A DNA stretch of 64,000 bases from Oxytricha trifallax (GCA_000711775.1 ARYC01003232.1:1-64000); one strand, 5' to 3'. Positions 1 through 10,902 are shown, counted from the first letter of the stretch. Notes: a model not told the origin generated them from the sequence alone. A program made the numbers and translations.

Positions 1-1060
1 TTCTTCCTTCTCTCGCACAAACTGTTGTCTTATCTATGCTTACTCTCTTGCAGCTACTCTGAATCAAGTCTACTGTATCTATAGGCAAGTCATACATTAG
101 GTGATATAGCAGCAGTTTCTTGTAGTAGGTCTTTATTTAACTCCAGTAGAATTCAATTCCATTAAATCAAGGGCTGTAAGGAACATTGTATACAGGAGTA
201 ATGTTTAACTCTTCATAAGCTTTCTTAGACTCCTTAGTCTTATGAACTGAGAGGTTGTCAACAAACAGGATGATCTCTTAATCGTTGTATTATCTCTCAG
301 CTAATGTAGGAACTCTATGTACTACTCTCGCTTAATAGAGCGAGGATGAATAACATAACTTTCTAAGCCAAAGTCTTCACTAATACCTGCTAATTTCATG
401 GATTACAACCTTTACAAACTAATCGTAAACTTCTATATTATCATACTTCTTATACCAAGACTTATCAATAAAGGTGTTGAAGGTAAACACAGCTTCATCA
501 GCGTGTATGAACTTGATGTTATTAGCAAAAGCTCTCTGCATTTAATCATATATATAGTATAAATTATTACTATAAAATGGCACAGTAAAATCAATCACTC
601 TTTCACTCTGTTGACAGTCTTGAAAGTAATACCATTTCTTCTATAAATGTTGGCTATAGTCTAAGGAGAGACACGCATGTCAGGAAACTTGCGATGAAAC
701 ATCACAGCTCGCTAGTCTAGTGGAAAGTGTGCCCAATACTTTAAAGTCTTCGAGTCACAGAGGTAGTCAATATGGTCTGTGAGAACTTTTATTTTCTTGC
801 AGGATGCTATCAAGTGCCTGAATTATAATGCTAAACAGCCAACAAGCAATGATACCTAACCGTTGAGGCACTCTTGCGCAAGAGCTTAGCAATAGCAGCA
901 TAATTCATTACTCGATTGACTTAGTCTATATTAATACTTGTACCATACCTAAGCTTAAGCAGTAAATCTAAATAGTACTCATCATAAATAGACCCTAAAT
1001 TTCGCTAATTTCTATTCCTCATTTTGAAATTTGCCTAATTTCTCTACTAACCCCAATAAG
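1..1060 (-). CDS. TBE transposase (42-kDa type), partial
   Basis: DDE-superfamily transposase related to Tc1/mariner, read on the minus strand with TAA and TAG as glutamine. Three catalytic blocks are visible: ADEAVFTFNTF (first Asp, near 500), ILFVDNLSVHKTKES (second Asp, near 265) and FNGIEFYWSQIK (Glu, near 150). The C-terminus runs to the window edge, so the last residues may be missing. The frame was followed by eye across these blocks and not base by base over the whole length. Copy B carries the same protein, but with the third catalytic block deleted. TBE transposases are known to take part in genome rearrangement in Oxytricha; any such role for this copy is inference. Confidence 0.85.
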
Positions 1061-1106
1061 ACCCCAACTATACCCTACAAATCAAAGCACTTATAAACCT
1101 CACTAA

Positions 1107-1123
1107 GGGGTTTTGGGGTTTTG
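1107..1123. repeat. Telomere-like tip of the TBE inverted repeat
   Basis: G4T4G4T4G at the extreme end of the element. It is identical to the hypotrich telomere repeat unit and marks the exact border between the transposon and host sequence. Confidence 0.9.
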
Positions 1124-1510
1124 ACTCCGTCTCGATTCTTAATTAAGTCCTGTAAATGCTTTATATCTGAATTTAGAATCAAAGCCAAAGATCTCTCTGA
1201 TTTCTACTGGTGTAATAGACCCACTGTCATCTTTATCAAACATCATGAATGCTGCTTAAAATTTATTTTAGTTTACGATATTTTTATCTTTCATTGTTGC
1301 CATAACAAATTTTATGTATCCGAGAGTACCATTTCCATCTATGTCGATATTCCTCAACATCTTATCTACCTTCTCTACTTTTATTGGAATATCGAAATAC
1401 TCTTTATCTCCCAACCCATGCTCATCTTCGTCCCCTTAATTTACAGCACCTAATGATCTATTTAGCCATTTTCTAGATTTTAAAGATTTCTGTATTTCAA
1501 ACGAAATAAA
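1124..1510 (-). CDS. EF-hand protein fragment (CDPK/calmodulin-like), likely MDS
   Basis: Read from about 1510 down to 1124, the minus strand gives an unbroken frame with two EF-hand calcium-binding loops. The first is DIDGNGTLGYIKF (near 1335) and the second is DKDDSGSITPVEI (near 1225). Each is followed by the expected helix, and they are about 38 residues apart. An upstream stretch (GDEDEHGLGDKEYF) leads into the first hand. Spacing and sequence resemble the C-terminal calcium-binding half of calcium-dependent protein kinases, but no kinase domain is in view, so a calmodulin-like protein is also possible. The frame stays open to base 1124, exactly where the TBE tip begins, so the rest of the gene should lie beyond the transposon, outside the window. 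Confidence 0.8.
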
Positions 1511-2292
1511 AGTGAAACTTGCTGCAGGAGTATCGCTCGATTATCTATAGATCGATCTTGGGTATGTGGAATTGGTAAGAATTTTAAATATTCAGGCAAT
1601 TATTAGAATTAATAAACTTTTACTAAATGGTATAAACTATAATATTAATCATTTTTAAGTTGATTTTAATGTATTTTTATAATGTAAGGCAATCGAGAAA
1701 AGTTGCCGAAAATTTCTCGATTGCCTTACATGAATTTAATAATTTAATAAATCTATTTTCGTTTACTATTATCAATGTTTTTTTCGCTTAGTTAATTCAT
1801 ATTTATATTATTAGGTAGTAATAAGTGAGTAACTGCGAGATGATTTATCGCAAAAGTTTTTCTATATACACATAAGTCAAGAAAAAGTTATTCACTCATT
1901 ATTTAATATACTACACTGATAGAAGTTTTATAATATAAGGCTTAAATTGTTACTGGTAATAATTATATCATACAAAACAAAGTATTTCAAAAAAGTTAAT
2001 ACTTTTTAGAGAGATGTTAGTTAATTTACTAATAATAAATAACCAATGATTCATTAATAAGCTAAAAATAACGTTTATAATTTACACTTACTTAATTGGA
2101 TTTATGAATTAAATATATTTAAATAATTAAAGTGTAAGATGAGAATAAACTGTCTAAGTTCTCTTTAATAAATTATTTGGAATTAATTTAAATAAAAATT
2201 GAGGATTATTTTTAATCTATATAATTATGAATAATCTACTTTAACTTGATTTATTCATACATCACCTATTTTTTTGAAATTTTTACCAAATA
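1511..2292. other. AT-rich stretch without a recognised gene
   Basis: It contains a perfect hairpin at 1682-1731 and otherwise only low-complexity AT-rich sequence. Confidence 0.6.
1682..1731. repeat. Perfect 19-bp hairpin
   Basis: The arms 1682-1700 and 1713-1731 are perfect inverted copies (ATGTAAGGCAATCGAGAAA) around a 12-base loop. The arms are GC-richer than the surroundings. It may be a remnant of a small inverted-repeat element; no target duplication is evident. Confidence 0.7.
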
Positions 2293-2656
2293 TCAGAATT
2301 AGCCAAGTATTCGCAAAGCCGAGATAATTTTGTTTGATGTAACCTCCACCATCCTGTTTGTATAGGTGCAGTCAACATGCTATTTGGTGGAGCTCCTCGC
2401 AATCAGATGATTGCCAGAATGTCTACGGCTGCTTTTCTCTGTGACAGTGTATTTTTCCTCTTTTAGTATAGTCGTTTTAGCACTTTCTCTTATCATGATA
2501 GATCTTTTCTTTGAATTTAATAATCTTTCTACTTGGGGGGGCACTGGTTTTCTGGGGAACTCTTCTGCAAGCTCTACACTGATTGGCATCACAACCAATG
2601 AAGTTCCCATCCATGCTGGTACTTCAGAGCTTCGATATGACTTCATCTCTCCAAAA
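2293..2656 (-). CDS. Unidentified coding island (MDS-like), C-terminal piece
   Basis: This GC-rich island stands out from its flanks. The minus strand has an open frame in the ciliate code, with a protein-like stretch (SYRSSEVPAWMGTSLVVMP, then a Pro/Glu-rich region, then Lys/Arg-rich segments), ending at a TGA at 2295-2293. An in-frame TGA lies just upstream, near 2670, so the left part of the protein must come from another segment. I do not recognise the family. The opposite strand is also open over 2411-2698 and cannot be fully excluded. Confidence 0.4.
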
Positions 2657-3130
2657 GGGAGGTGTTATCCAATTCACAATGCTGTAAGGACTTGTTGAAA
2701 TACGACAATGACAACTTCCAAACTGCTTTTAAGAGTCAAAAGTATCGTAGATATTGTTAGATATGGTAGAGTGATCTATATAAGATACAAGACCACAGGA
2801 GCCCATGGCAACCATGTGATGATGATGTATATTACGATGATACAAAAATTGCGGATATGTATATGGTTACTCCCTGTTCTTCCCATACATTTGTTTAATG
2901 GACTCACTATCAGGCAAAATTAATTCAGAATAGTATGTTCAAGCAACACTGATACTAGCTATGCTGGAGTTAGTGTCACTATTATGTTACAATTCAGCTC
3001 AGTGCTGATGCTTTTTGCACTATCTCTTGACAATTTCTGAGAGTAAAATCTTAACTAAAAGCATAGCTCTCTCTTCAAGCACACAACTTCTTAGAATCGA
3101 GCATCTTAGTGGAGCTTTCTAATGATTTGG
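2641..3130. other. GC-rich coding island, strand ambiguous (scrambled MDS candidates)
   Basis: From about 2641 to 2958 the plus strand has a protein-like frame (KYDNDNFQTAFKSQKYRRY, then an Asp-rich CDDDVYYDDTKIAD stretch), ending at a TGA. From about 3125 down to 2935 the minus strand has a protein-like frame (RKLHQDARFQEVVCLKREL and QKLSRDSAKSISTELNCN). Adjacent segments facing opposite ways are what a scrambled hypotrich locus looks like, but the minus frame also stays open through the plus segment, so the boundary is uncertain. No family is recognised. Confidence 0.4.
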
Positions 3131-5162
3131 CGAAAATTCATTGATAAACTTACTCCCATTAAATAATTAGATTCTAACTTAATATTTCGGGTTTTGCATT
3201 TCATTTTCATTTATCCTATATTTTACATACTTTGAGTAAAAGCATAATAGCTATAAAGCATAAATGTAAAATCGGACTGATAACATCTTGACCAGCTGGG
3301 TAAGTGATACTGAGATGATTATATTTTTAAGGAATTTTTTGACTAAAAGAATCACGATTGATGCATCATTCACTATGATATATGCAACATTATAAATGAT
3401 GGTTTGATTAAATCTTGAATATGATAAATAAATATGAGTTTACTCTTTAAATAATTGTATATATAACATAAATTTTTCCTCCAGCTCACAAGAATTTCAA
3501 TAATAATTAGTATTTTGAATGCACAAATCAAATATTCAAACATTAATAATTTTTTTAAATCTTATATTATTAACCATCAATTTAATAATTAGTAAACTAA
3601 AAAAATAGCTTAGCTTAAACTACAAAATGGAAACATTGATATGTGATTCTATCGAGATTACACAAAATATCTTAGCAAGAGATTAACCCAAGAGATGCTG
3701 AAGCACATAAACACTTTAATAATCCTTTAATATGTGATCAAATAGCTCTATATAATGCTAAAATATATTGAAATGATATAACGAAAATTTGAGCTAATTT
3801 TCCATTTTGTGTAGGAATTTAATATTTTTATTATGCATCTTAAGCCAAAGGATTCAAGAATACTTTGCAGCAATTAAAATGGGAGCTATAAAATCTATTA
3901 AACAGTAATTATAAGCAGACTGAAATAGTCGGCGGATTGAGGAAATTTATAGTCAAAATTTTTTATCATAGTGTTCAAGAATATTCTAAGTATTTCGATT
4001 ATAAATCAATAAAAATCATATTTAATATATTCAATTAAAATGGATTTAGAAACTAATCTTTCTTTTAAATATATTGAATATTTTTGATTATAAGACAAAC
4101 TAGAGGAGCAACAATCTTAAGTAATATAGATAGATTTACATAAGATATATCCCAAATATTCTATATTACAGACAATTAATGGATTTTTGAAGAATGAATA
4201 TATATTCTCTGAGATCCTATAGCTCCTTTAAAAGACTTCTAAGCCATTTTGTAAAAAGTGGAGCATAATAGCTTTTATTGAAATAAAACGAATTTATTTT
4301 AATTTCTAATATGAATTATTTTGAATAATTTATTTGTAAACTTATTGATTTTTTTAGTAGACATTAAATGGATGAAATATAGAGTCATACGACGACAAAG
4401 TAAAACTCTTAGAGAATCAAGTTTGAAAGCCCAAGGTACAAACACTGTGATGCATCTGATGTGTTTATGAATAATTGCTATGAATCACCTGATAAAAATT
4501 CTGCTAATCTCACTTAAATCTATTGTAAATAATATATTGTAAGTATTTTATATAATATAATTACTTTAATAAGATAACTATAGACCTAGTTCGTAAAAAT
4601 GTAATTAATTTTAATCTTTGAGAAAGCAAATGAGAAAAGAACAAAAGTCTTGTGAAAATGCAAATCGCTTGCATACATATTTAAAGCTAAATAAATAAAT
4701 TACTCAACCTCAAGCGACCCAAGCATATATAATGAGGGAATTCCCATTCGTATCTAAATTTGGCATTGGATAAGATTCTTATTAATAATCATATTATGTA
4801 AGTATTTTACTTAGTGCTAAAGGTAATTAATAATTAATTAAATTTGCTTAAAGTATATGTTTAGTGTTTCTCTATATAAATTTTGTGCTGAGATAAAAGT
4901 ATATAAAATGTAATAAATAAAGCCAATTAACAAAGGAGAAAAGTACAGTCTAGAGGGAAAGGTTTCACCAATTAGTATGTTTCAATTGCAGAATACGATT
5001 TGAAGATCATAAATAGTAGGATAGTTTAAATAAAGACAGGTATCAATATTATACTTCATTCTTACAAAAAATTATCATTATTCAATTAATATATATATGA
5101 GCTCCTTCTAAATGGATGTCTATTTATTGGAATTTTAATGAATTAATCAGTTATTTTAATAG
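3131..5162. other. AT-rich stretch, weak open frames only
   Basis: There are several plus-strand frames of 50-70 codons (near 3870-4075, 4110-4320 and 4370-4500). Their residue composition is close to that expected from AT-rich noise and none resembles a known family. I call no gene here. Confidence 0.5.
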
Positions 5163-5398
5163 ATAACCCTAGACTAAGCAAAGATCTCGAGCATGAGAGA
5201 TAGAAATTAATTAATTATGACAAGTTAAAAACTCAACAAGTTGGAAAAAAAAACATTGCATTTGATAAGAACAAAGTCCTCTATAAATCAGCGTCAGAGG
5301 CCTGGAATAAAGCACGATTTTGTTTAGAGAAATAGACTAATGCTAGAGCATGTTATAGCTCAAAGATAAAAGGACAATTAATAATAATATACTGATAA
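5163..5398 (+). CDS. Unidentified coding fragment, Lys-rich C-terminus
   Basis: About 78 codons are open in the ciliate code and end at a TGA near 5396. The residue pattern looks like a real protein (NPRLSKDLEHERQKLINYDK, then SASEAWNKARFCLEKQTNAR) and is probably helical. GC content is higher than in the flanks. The upstream boundary is not clear, and no family is recognised. It could be a terminal MDS of a host gene. Confidence 0.35.
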
Positions 5399-5726
5399 AG
5401 ACTAAACAAAATACCAAATTTTCACAATAAAAAAATTACTAAGCTTTTAATAACGCCTCCTCCAAGCCAAATTGGCAAAAATTTCTCTTTATCGCATATA
5501 AACTCAGTAATTGTAAAGAAAAACCCAATCTGGGAACAGGACAATAGACTGTTGTTTTTTATAAATGAAAAACTTGTAATTACTTTACTTAAATAAAACA
5601 CATATTTGATATAATTCTATATTTTTCTATTAATTTACTTATTAAAAATAATTTGATAATTACTATTTAAAATTTAACATTAAATAAATCAAAAAGCCAT
5701 CAATAATTATTAATAAATCTAAATAT
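5399..5726. other. AT-rich stretch, nothing recognised
   Basis: Low-complexity AT-rich sequence, with no coding island, repeat or RNA gene seen. Confidence 0.5.
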
Positions 5727-5850
5727 TAGTCTTTCCATTCACCTACTGTGAGTATCCTTTCTCCATTCTTAAGCATTTTTCCTGTGAATTTATTTTTGTT
5801 TACTACAGCTTTGCAACTCACCAGCATATCACATGAAATTCCCTCAATCT
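5727..5850 (-). CDS. MORN-like coding fragment
   Basis: The minus-strand frame contains NKFTGKMLKNGERILTVGEW, which resembles a MORN repeat (membrane occupation and recognition nexus; typical pattern YxGxxxNGxxxGxGxxxW). It is preceded by GISCDMLVSCKAVV. MORN repeats form beta-hairpin scaffolds often found on PIP kinases and cytoskeletal proteins. Only about one repeat is present and it is degenerate. It is the lowest of three minus-strand islands between 5727 and 6646 that may belong to one gene. A second, clearer MORN locus is at 60080-60960. Confidence 0.35.
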
Positions 5851-6078
5851 AACTTTAGTTAATAATCTTATATTTTTATAAAATATAAAGATATTTATTC
5901 ATTTTAACAATTAATAATTTTAAGCAGAATTGAGATTTGTTTCTGGTTATTTGCATATAAACACTTTTTTCGTCAATACATTTAACTAAATATAAAGTAA
6001 ATAACTTCCTATAAAATATTTGTAAAAGAGAACTAAGTTTAAGTTTAATATTCTGAGGATTATTAACTTTTTGCTATT

Positions 6079-6275
6079 TCAACCCAAAAGGTGTGATTCC
6101 AATTTTTTTCTAATGTTTTTGAAACCTTAAGCTGTTCCACGCATGGCTCCATTCTCTCTGCCAAGTTCATCTAGAAATAGCATGTCCAACCCGAAACTAG
6201 AGTCATCGTAATCTCGAGTATCATTTGCAAATCTTAGATGCTTCTTATTCTATACATTCTTAAGGAATACTGTTA
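6079..6275 (-). CDS. Unidentified coding island (MDS-like)
   Basis: This is one of the clearest coding islands outside the transposons. About 66 codons on the minus strand are rich in acidic and mixed residues (KKHLRFANDTRDYDDSSFGL, DMLFLDELGRENGAMRGTA, FKNIRKKLESHLLG). It ends at a TGA at 6081-6079. GC content is clearly above the flanks. The frame uses TAA/TAG as glutamine. It may continue from the island at 6477-6646 upstream on the same strand. No family is recognised. Confidence 0.5.
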
Positions 6276-6476
6276 ATTTAATATAAATAATATATCTTTT
6301 TATTTGATAATTGTATATAAATAACAACAAAGTGATGAAATATGTAAAATTATAATGCCATAAATTCTACTGATTATTTCCTCGAGTCTTTCAATAATTA
6401 ATTGTACTATTCCTGAAGTACATAATATAGAATGAGCTCTCTGTGAAGCTAACCCACATCCATTAGTCAATTTTCT

Positions 6477-6646
6477 AATTCTTATTTTGAGAATGAATAG
6501 TGTTCTTTCTCTTCTTAATTTGATAGGAGCTTTGGTACTACTACTCCAAATAGTTTTACATTTTTTCCTGTTTCTCTTTAGATATCAGAATAGAGTTTCT
6601 TACTTAAGGAAGTTGGAAGATTGATTAAGTTTTATCAAAGTTGGAG
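6477..6646 (-). CDS. Unidentified coding island (MDS-like)
   Basis: The minus-strand frame of about 55 codons (NLPTSLSKKLYSDIQRETGK, NVKLFGVVVPKLLSNQEEKE) ends at a TGA at 6479-6477. A second frame is open on the same strand further down (6380-6480), so a segment boundary or IES may lie near 6480. Composition is protein-like. No family is recognised. With 6079-6275 and 5727-5850 it forms a run of three minus-strand islands. Confidence 0.4.
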
Positions 6647-7212
6647 AAGTTATTATAAGCGTTAGGATTGTAGAGACTATTGTTTGTAAAGTTAATAACT
6701 AACTAACTAATAATAATTAAATCATGTAAGTTTAATTTAAAATAAAAATGGTTTAAAGGAGTGTATTGTCTCCACCATTTAAAATAGTGTTTTGTTGATT
6801 TCTATTAGTCTTTTTTATTTGCGAAAAGAAAGCCCTCTTGCTTGTATAAAAAATCATACACACCAGCTTAAATTATAATATATATGCATTATCTATCTTA
6901 TGCTCACTTGCAATTGAACTAAATTTAAATTAAGAAAGCTTGATTTATCTTCAGTAGAGTAAGGTGAGATTATTCAATTTTTACTAGCAATACAATTAAT
7001 TAAGTGCATTTAATCTAAAGGTTCATTATTAAAGCTATGCTTAGGTGAGCGAAGAATCTAATTTGATGATGCATTTGAGAGCTACTGGAGTTAATGAGAT
7101 AGTTTTATGGGAAAGTTACTACTCTTGGTGCATGCATTGAAACAGTCTAAGCTGCTTTATGTGCAATTATTAAAAATAAAAGTACATTTAAAATTAAAAA
7201 GGGTAAAAAGTC

Positions 7213-7213
<1 letters not shown>
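6647..7213. other. AT-rich stretch without a recognised gene
   Basis: Nothing with protein-like composition was seen on either strand. Confidence 0.5.

Positions 7214-7274
<61 letters not shown>
7214..7274 (+). repeat. (TTA)n microsatellite, about 20 units
   Basis: A perfect TTA trinucleotide run of about 60 bases. It creates a spurious poly-tyrosine frame on the plus strand. ATT/TTA-type tails also follow the LINE 3' ends elsewhere in this window, so this could be the remains of one, but no LINE 3' motif precedes it. Confidence 0.95.
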
Positions 7275-7275
<1 letters not shown>

Positions 7276-7474
7276 ATTATCATATTTGTGATATACTGCA
7301 TATTTTTCTATATTCTTTGTTTATATTCTAAGCAATTACACGATTCTAAGTTATATATTAAACCCACTGATGAATTAATAAAATGTAAAATGAGCTCAGA
7401 GTAATTTAATAGATATCATATTTATAAAAGCAAAAATCAAGTCGAGATCTTTAAAATATAAATTAATAAAGTTA

Positions 7475-7657
7475 TCAATAATAATAGAGTACTAAATTGC
7501 ATTGTATTAAGCCATAATAACGTAGTTCTAGCATTTATTGTTGTAATCCTTATTCTCTTATCTTAATTATTTGACTAAGTTTTAGGAAGCCGTCCTCAAC
7601 CTGCTTCTTGACGTGGTTGAGTATGGATCTTTTGACTTCGTATTTTAATTGGTTCAT
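7475..7657 (-). CDS. Small unidentified ORF, coiled-coil-like N-terminal MDS
   Basis: This 60-codon frame starts at an ATG at 7657 and ends at a TGA at 7477-7475. The first 45 residues (MNQLKYEVKRSILNHVKKQV, then EDGFLKLSQIIKIREQ) look like an amphipathic helix and lie in locally GC-rich DNA. The last 15 residues are in AT-rich DNA and may be IES. It is probably the first coding segment of a host gene. No family is recognised. Confidence 0.4.
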
Positions 7658-8122
7658 GCTCGTTCTGCATTAGATTGGTTAATATTTAAAAACTCTTCTC
7701 TACTGTGATCGTTATTATTATTAATAAGTATTTTAATGTAAAACGATAAAAAATGTTATTTTTATATCTACGCGATTAATCTGACATTGAAATTCGATTA
7801 ATGCCTATGGTTGGATCATGAAAAGAATTGTATATAAATATGTATAAACGTTATAAACAGTTTATTGGTATGTATTTATCATAAAATGTTTAAATATATA
7901 TATATATATATAATATATAGCATTTTTATGAGTATATAGTAGCATGCAAATTAATCAACTTCTCATTTTGATATTTTAATGCGGCAAAATTAGATTATAC
8001 TAAATAGAATTCAATATCGTATCATTGATTGTCTGCTTCTTAATTTAATCCTTAGTATTATCAGTACCATCAGAATTCCTATTCTAGGTTATGGCATCGG
8101 TTACTCTCTCTATTGTTGAGTG
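7658..8122. other. AT-rich stretch with a short TA repeat
   Basis: It holds a (TA)n run near 7892-7912 and no supported gene. Confidence 0.5.
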
Positions 8123-8456
8123 TCACAGTAAATCTTATTTTTTATTGGATTTCTTTGGAGACATCTCTTTCACATAATCTAGATTCATTTTGGTATTTAC
8201 TGAACCCTCTGTGTCCTACAGGTTTTTATAGTGTTCAATTAATTACTATAAAGCCATTTAACATTATATGTTTAGAGAAAATGTGCCTAAAATATAAACG
8301 ATATAGCATAAGAAAAATAACAGATTCAAATTTTGTTCATTTACAAAACTCTATGCCCTTATGATGCATTCCCACAACATCCTATATCGGTCTTCCATAA
8401 ACCTAAAATTACTCTACTTTAGCTTATAGTTTTTAATCATCACTGGTCCAATCCAT
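8123..8456 (-). CDS. Small gene split by a candidate 142-bp IES
   Basis: The minus strand has two protein-like blocks separated by AT-rich DNA. The first starts at an ATG at 8456 (MDWTSDDQKLQAKVEQFQVY, then GRPIQDVVGMHHKG). The second ends at a TGA at 8125-8123 (NTKMNLDYVKEMSPKKSNKK). A 4-base direct repeat (CTCT on the plus strand, AGAG on the minus) occurs at 8207-8210 and 8349-8352. Removing 8211-8352 leaves exactly 64 codons in one frame with one terminal TGA. That fits a hypotrich IES with an AGAG pointer, but a 4-base match is weak, and a second frame is open in the lower block. The function is unknown. TBE copy C begins about 30 bp upstream of the ATG. Confidence 0.4.
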
Positions 8457-8568
8457 TTTTTAATATTTTCATTATTTATTCATTATAAGTATATAAATAG
8501 AATAGATTAATAAAAATTATTTTCAGTAAAATTTGAGAATTATTGATTATAAATAAAAATGAAAAAAC

Positions 8569-9600
8569 ATAAATATTGTTCTATTAGTGAGCAAACCAAA
8601 GCTTTAATAATTTATCTTAGATTTGGAAATTAAGACCCATAAAAAGCAACAATAACTTATTTAACTTACAAAAAAATATTTGGATTTAACTAAAATATGA
8701 TTCGAAAAATATGCATTGGAAATAATAACTAGTCGGAAAAAAATAGAAATTAAATAAAAAGGACCTTAAATTTAACTCTTGAGCACTAAAACTATTTGGT
8801 CATCAAAATACTTTAATGGAACTAAAATTATATTCATTCGCTGATAGTGCCAAAATTTTTCATCGTTAATTCCCAGATTAAAGAATATCTACTTCTAGTC
8901 TTTGAAAACTGTACCTATCAATTGGGTTAAGTATAAGAATGTTAAATCATCAATAGACTTTCATATTCTAAAAACTCTCAAATAAAAGCTATTTAACTAC
9001 AGAATTACCATTTACTTAATTAAGCTTACTAGAACAAGGAAGTGATAATATATTTGGATGAAACTATCTTCAAGCCTCATAATTTAAAAATAAGACCATG
9101 GCCTCCCCATATTAAAATTAAGTTTTTTAAAAAGAAGGCATTAACATATAAACTCTAGCAGCTTTAGTTTTCATAACTGGGCAACATGGTCTTATAGGAT
9201 TTATCATAAAAGAAAAGTCGAAAAAAATACCTGATTTAATTTTGGGACTTGAATTAATTGAAAATCAATTTAAGGGTAAATAAGTTTTCATTTTTATGGA
9301 TAATTTTAGAGCTCACCATAATAGAGAATTTAAGCAATAAATAGAAGCTAACAAATGGAAGCATTTATTCAATTCACCTTACTCATCTGAGTATAACTGT
9401 ATAGAAGAAATTTTTTAGAGAGTCAAACTTGCCTATAAAGGGACATAATTTAAAGGAACTTTAACTTTACGAGCTCATTATTAAATAGTAAGGAACTCAA
9501 TTTCAATTATAAAATAAATTGACTGCCTTAAAACATAAATAAGGCATATGAATAAAATACAGAGTTAAGTTGCACTTTTAAAAGAAGAGTGAATAAGTTA
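8569..9600 (+). CDS. TBE-related DDE transposase (copy C)
   Basis: It starts at the ATG at 8569 with an N-terminal helix-turn-helix-like region (ALIIYLRFGNQDPQKATITY, LTYKKIFGFNQNMIRKI). The DDE triad is visible: YLDETIFKPHNLK (first Asp, near 9055), FMDNFRAHHNREFKQ (second Asp, near 9300) and SSEYNCIEEIFQRVK (Glu, near 9400). About 17 in-frame TAA/TAG codons fall where glutamine is acceptable. By its motifs the family is IS630/Tc1/mariner. It is the best preserved transposase of the three related copies, but frame integrity over the full length was not verified base by base, and some frame changes are likely. Confidence 0.8.
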
Positions 9601-9639
9601 AAATCTTATGCTAAGTAATTATGAACAAACTTCAAATAT

Positions 9640-10740
9640 TAAAAACTTTTGCTTTTTAGGAGTCTAATTTATGTTCCTTGCTGCAGTACCTTCTTTACGT
9701 TCTTCTTAATTATTATTTACATTGTTGATATAATCAGAGTATGAAAATGTCATTTCATTCAATTTTCCTTTCTTTGTGACTCTTCTTACTTAAGTTCCTT
9801 AATTAAAAAGTGATAGTGCTCTGCCTTTTTTCTCTATAGAAGATAATGAAAGAAATTCTTATCTTACTATAAATAGTTTGATTTTTTTAGAGCAATTCCA
9901 AAAAGTCATTGCTTATGAGAATTGAATTTTGGTCCCCTTATATTTGTGTCCCTCAAACCCTTATTTATTATTAATTTTGAACCATCTTTTACAAATACTC
10001 ATTCCTTAGAGTCCCAAGAATGCCAAAGAAATAATTTCAGACAGGTAGGCCATCGCCATCCTCGTAAATATTTAAGTGCCTTTTTAATTCCTCATCAACT
10101 TTAACTTCCTGCCATATACGTTTCAAGCCTAATTCAGGGAAATAGGGGAAATTTATCCACATTATCTAATTTGACTTAATCAATATTTTAGTCCCAGAGG
10201 ACATCTCTTATAAATCTCATTGTGCATTGTTTATAGGGAAGCATGAACATATTGCCTATAATAAGTTGAAGCTTTGATTATTACACTGGAATTTGAAATA
10301 ATTGTACCAGTCTGCTTTGCTGCTAAGTTACCTTCCAGTTATCTAAAGGGATCTATGTGCTGATTTGACTATTACTTTATATAGCTTAGGAACTTTCCAT
10401 TTTACTATTTATTAATAACTAATAGATTTGGAAACTTAAATTTAAGTTTCACATTTCCAATAAAAATTGAGATACTTTGCCTAATGGAATCATCTTATTG
10501 ATTCTCATAATCTATCTGCAACAATTGTAATTTGTTTAAATTCTCTAAAGATTTACTGTATTTTGGTTTAGGTTTAAAATCTCAGATTGAGATTGAATCT
10601 TTGAAGTAATAAACTTGGAATGTAAATTTACCTAAAACCCTTTTTTATCAAGATTTTGTATCCAAAAAGGGCCATTGGGTGCCACTCTTGGGGCCCCTAA
10701 TCTTTGAATTTTAGATTTAACTCTTGGTTTATGGGGTTTC
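9640..10740 (-). CDS. TBE middle ORF (22-kDa type), copy C, decayed
   Basis: It lies between the transposase and kinase-like ORFs and reads the opposite way, as the 22-kDa ORF does in TBE. Its 5'-distal end has a Lys/Asn-rich tail (RRVTKKGKLNEMTFSYSDYI). The DNA aligns by eye with the same part of copy D (53000-53990), for example the blocks near 9735-9790 and 53080-53130. The function of this TBE protein is unknown. Boundaries are approximate and several frame changes are likely. Confidence 0.55.
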
Positions 10741-10902
10741 AAAGTTAGTATTTATTTCATGAATTTGTAATTATATTTATAAATTCAGGTACCTTATACT
10801 AAATTTAATAATAAGTTTGAAAATTGTGTTTAATAATAGAGTCTAATACTTAAAATAAAATTATGACTGTATTAATTTTTAAACTAAGTTACTTAATAGT
10901 AA

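Larger units (their letters stand above)
1..1123 (-). mobile_element. TBE transposon, end fragment (copy A)
   Basis: This is the right-hand part of a TBE-family transposon that continues beyond the left window edge. It holds the transposase on the minus strand and ends in a terminal inverted repeat whose last 17 bases are G4T4G4T4G, the hypotrich telomere repeat that tips TBE elements. The terminal 75-80 bases match, in inverse orientation, the left end of TBE copy B (40799-40880). The next three host bases are ACT, which fits the ANT target duplication known for TBE; the other duplicate lies outside the window. In Oxytricha such elements are removed from the developing macronucleus. Confidence 0.9.

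Noticed and set aside
2411-2698. Plus-strand ORF over the GC-rich island
   Set aside because: The opposite strand gives a better-composed frame ending at a proper TGA. The plus frame is hydrophobic in the way antisense frames often are. Kept only as an alternative.
7107-7331. ORF with a long poly-tyrosine run
   Set aside because: It is produced by the (TTA)n microsatellite, not by a gene.
9922-10104. Plus-strand ORF within TBE copy C
   Set aside because: It lies opposite the expected middle ORF of the transposon, and related copies D and E keep the minus-strand reading.
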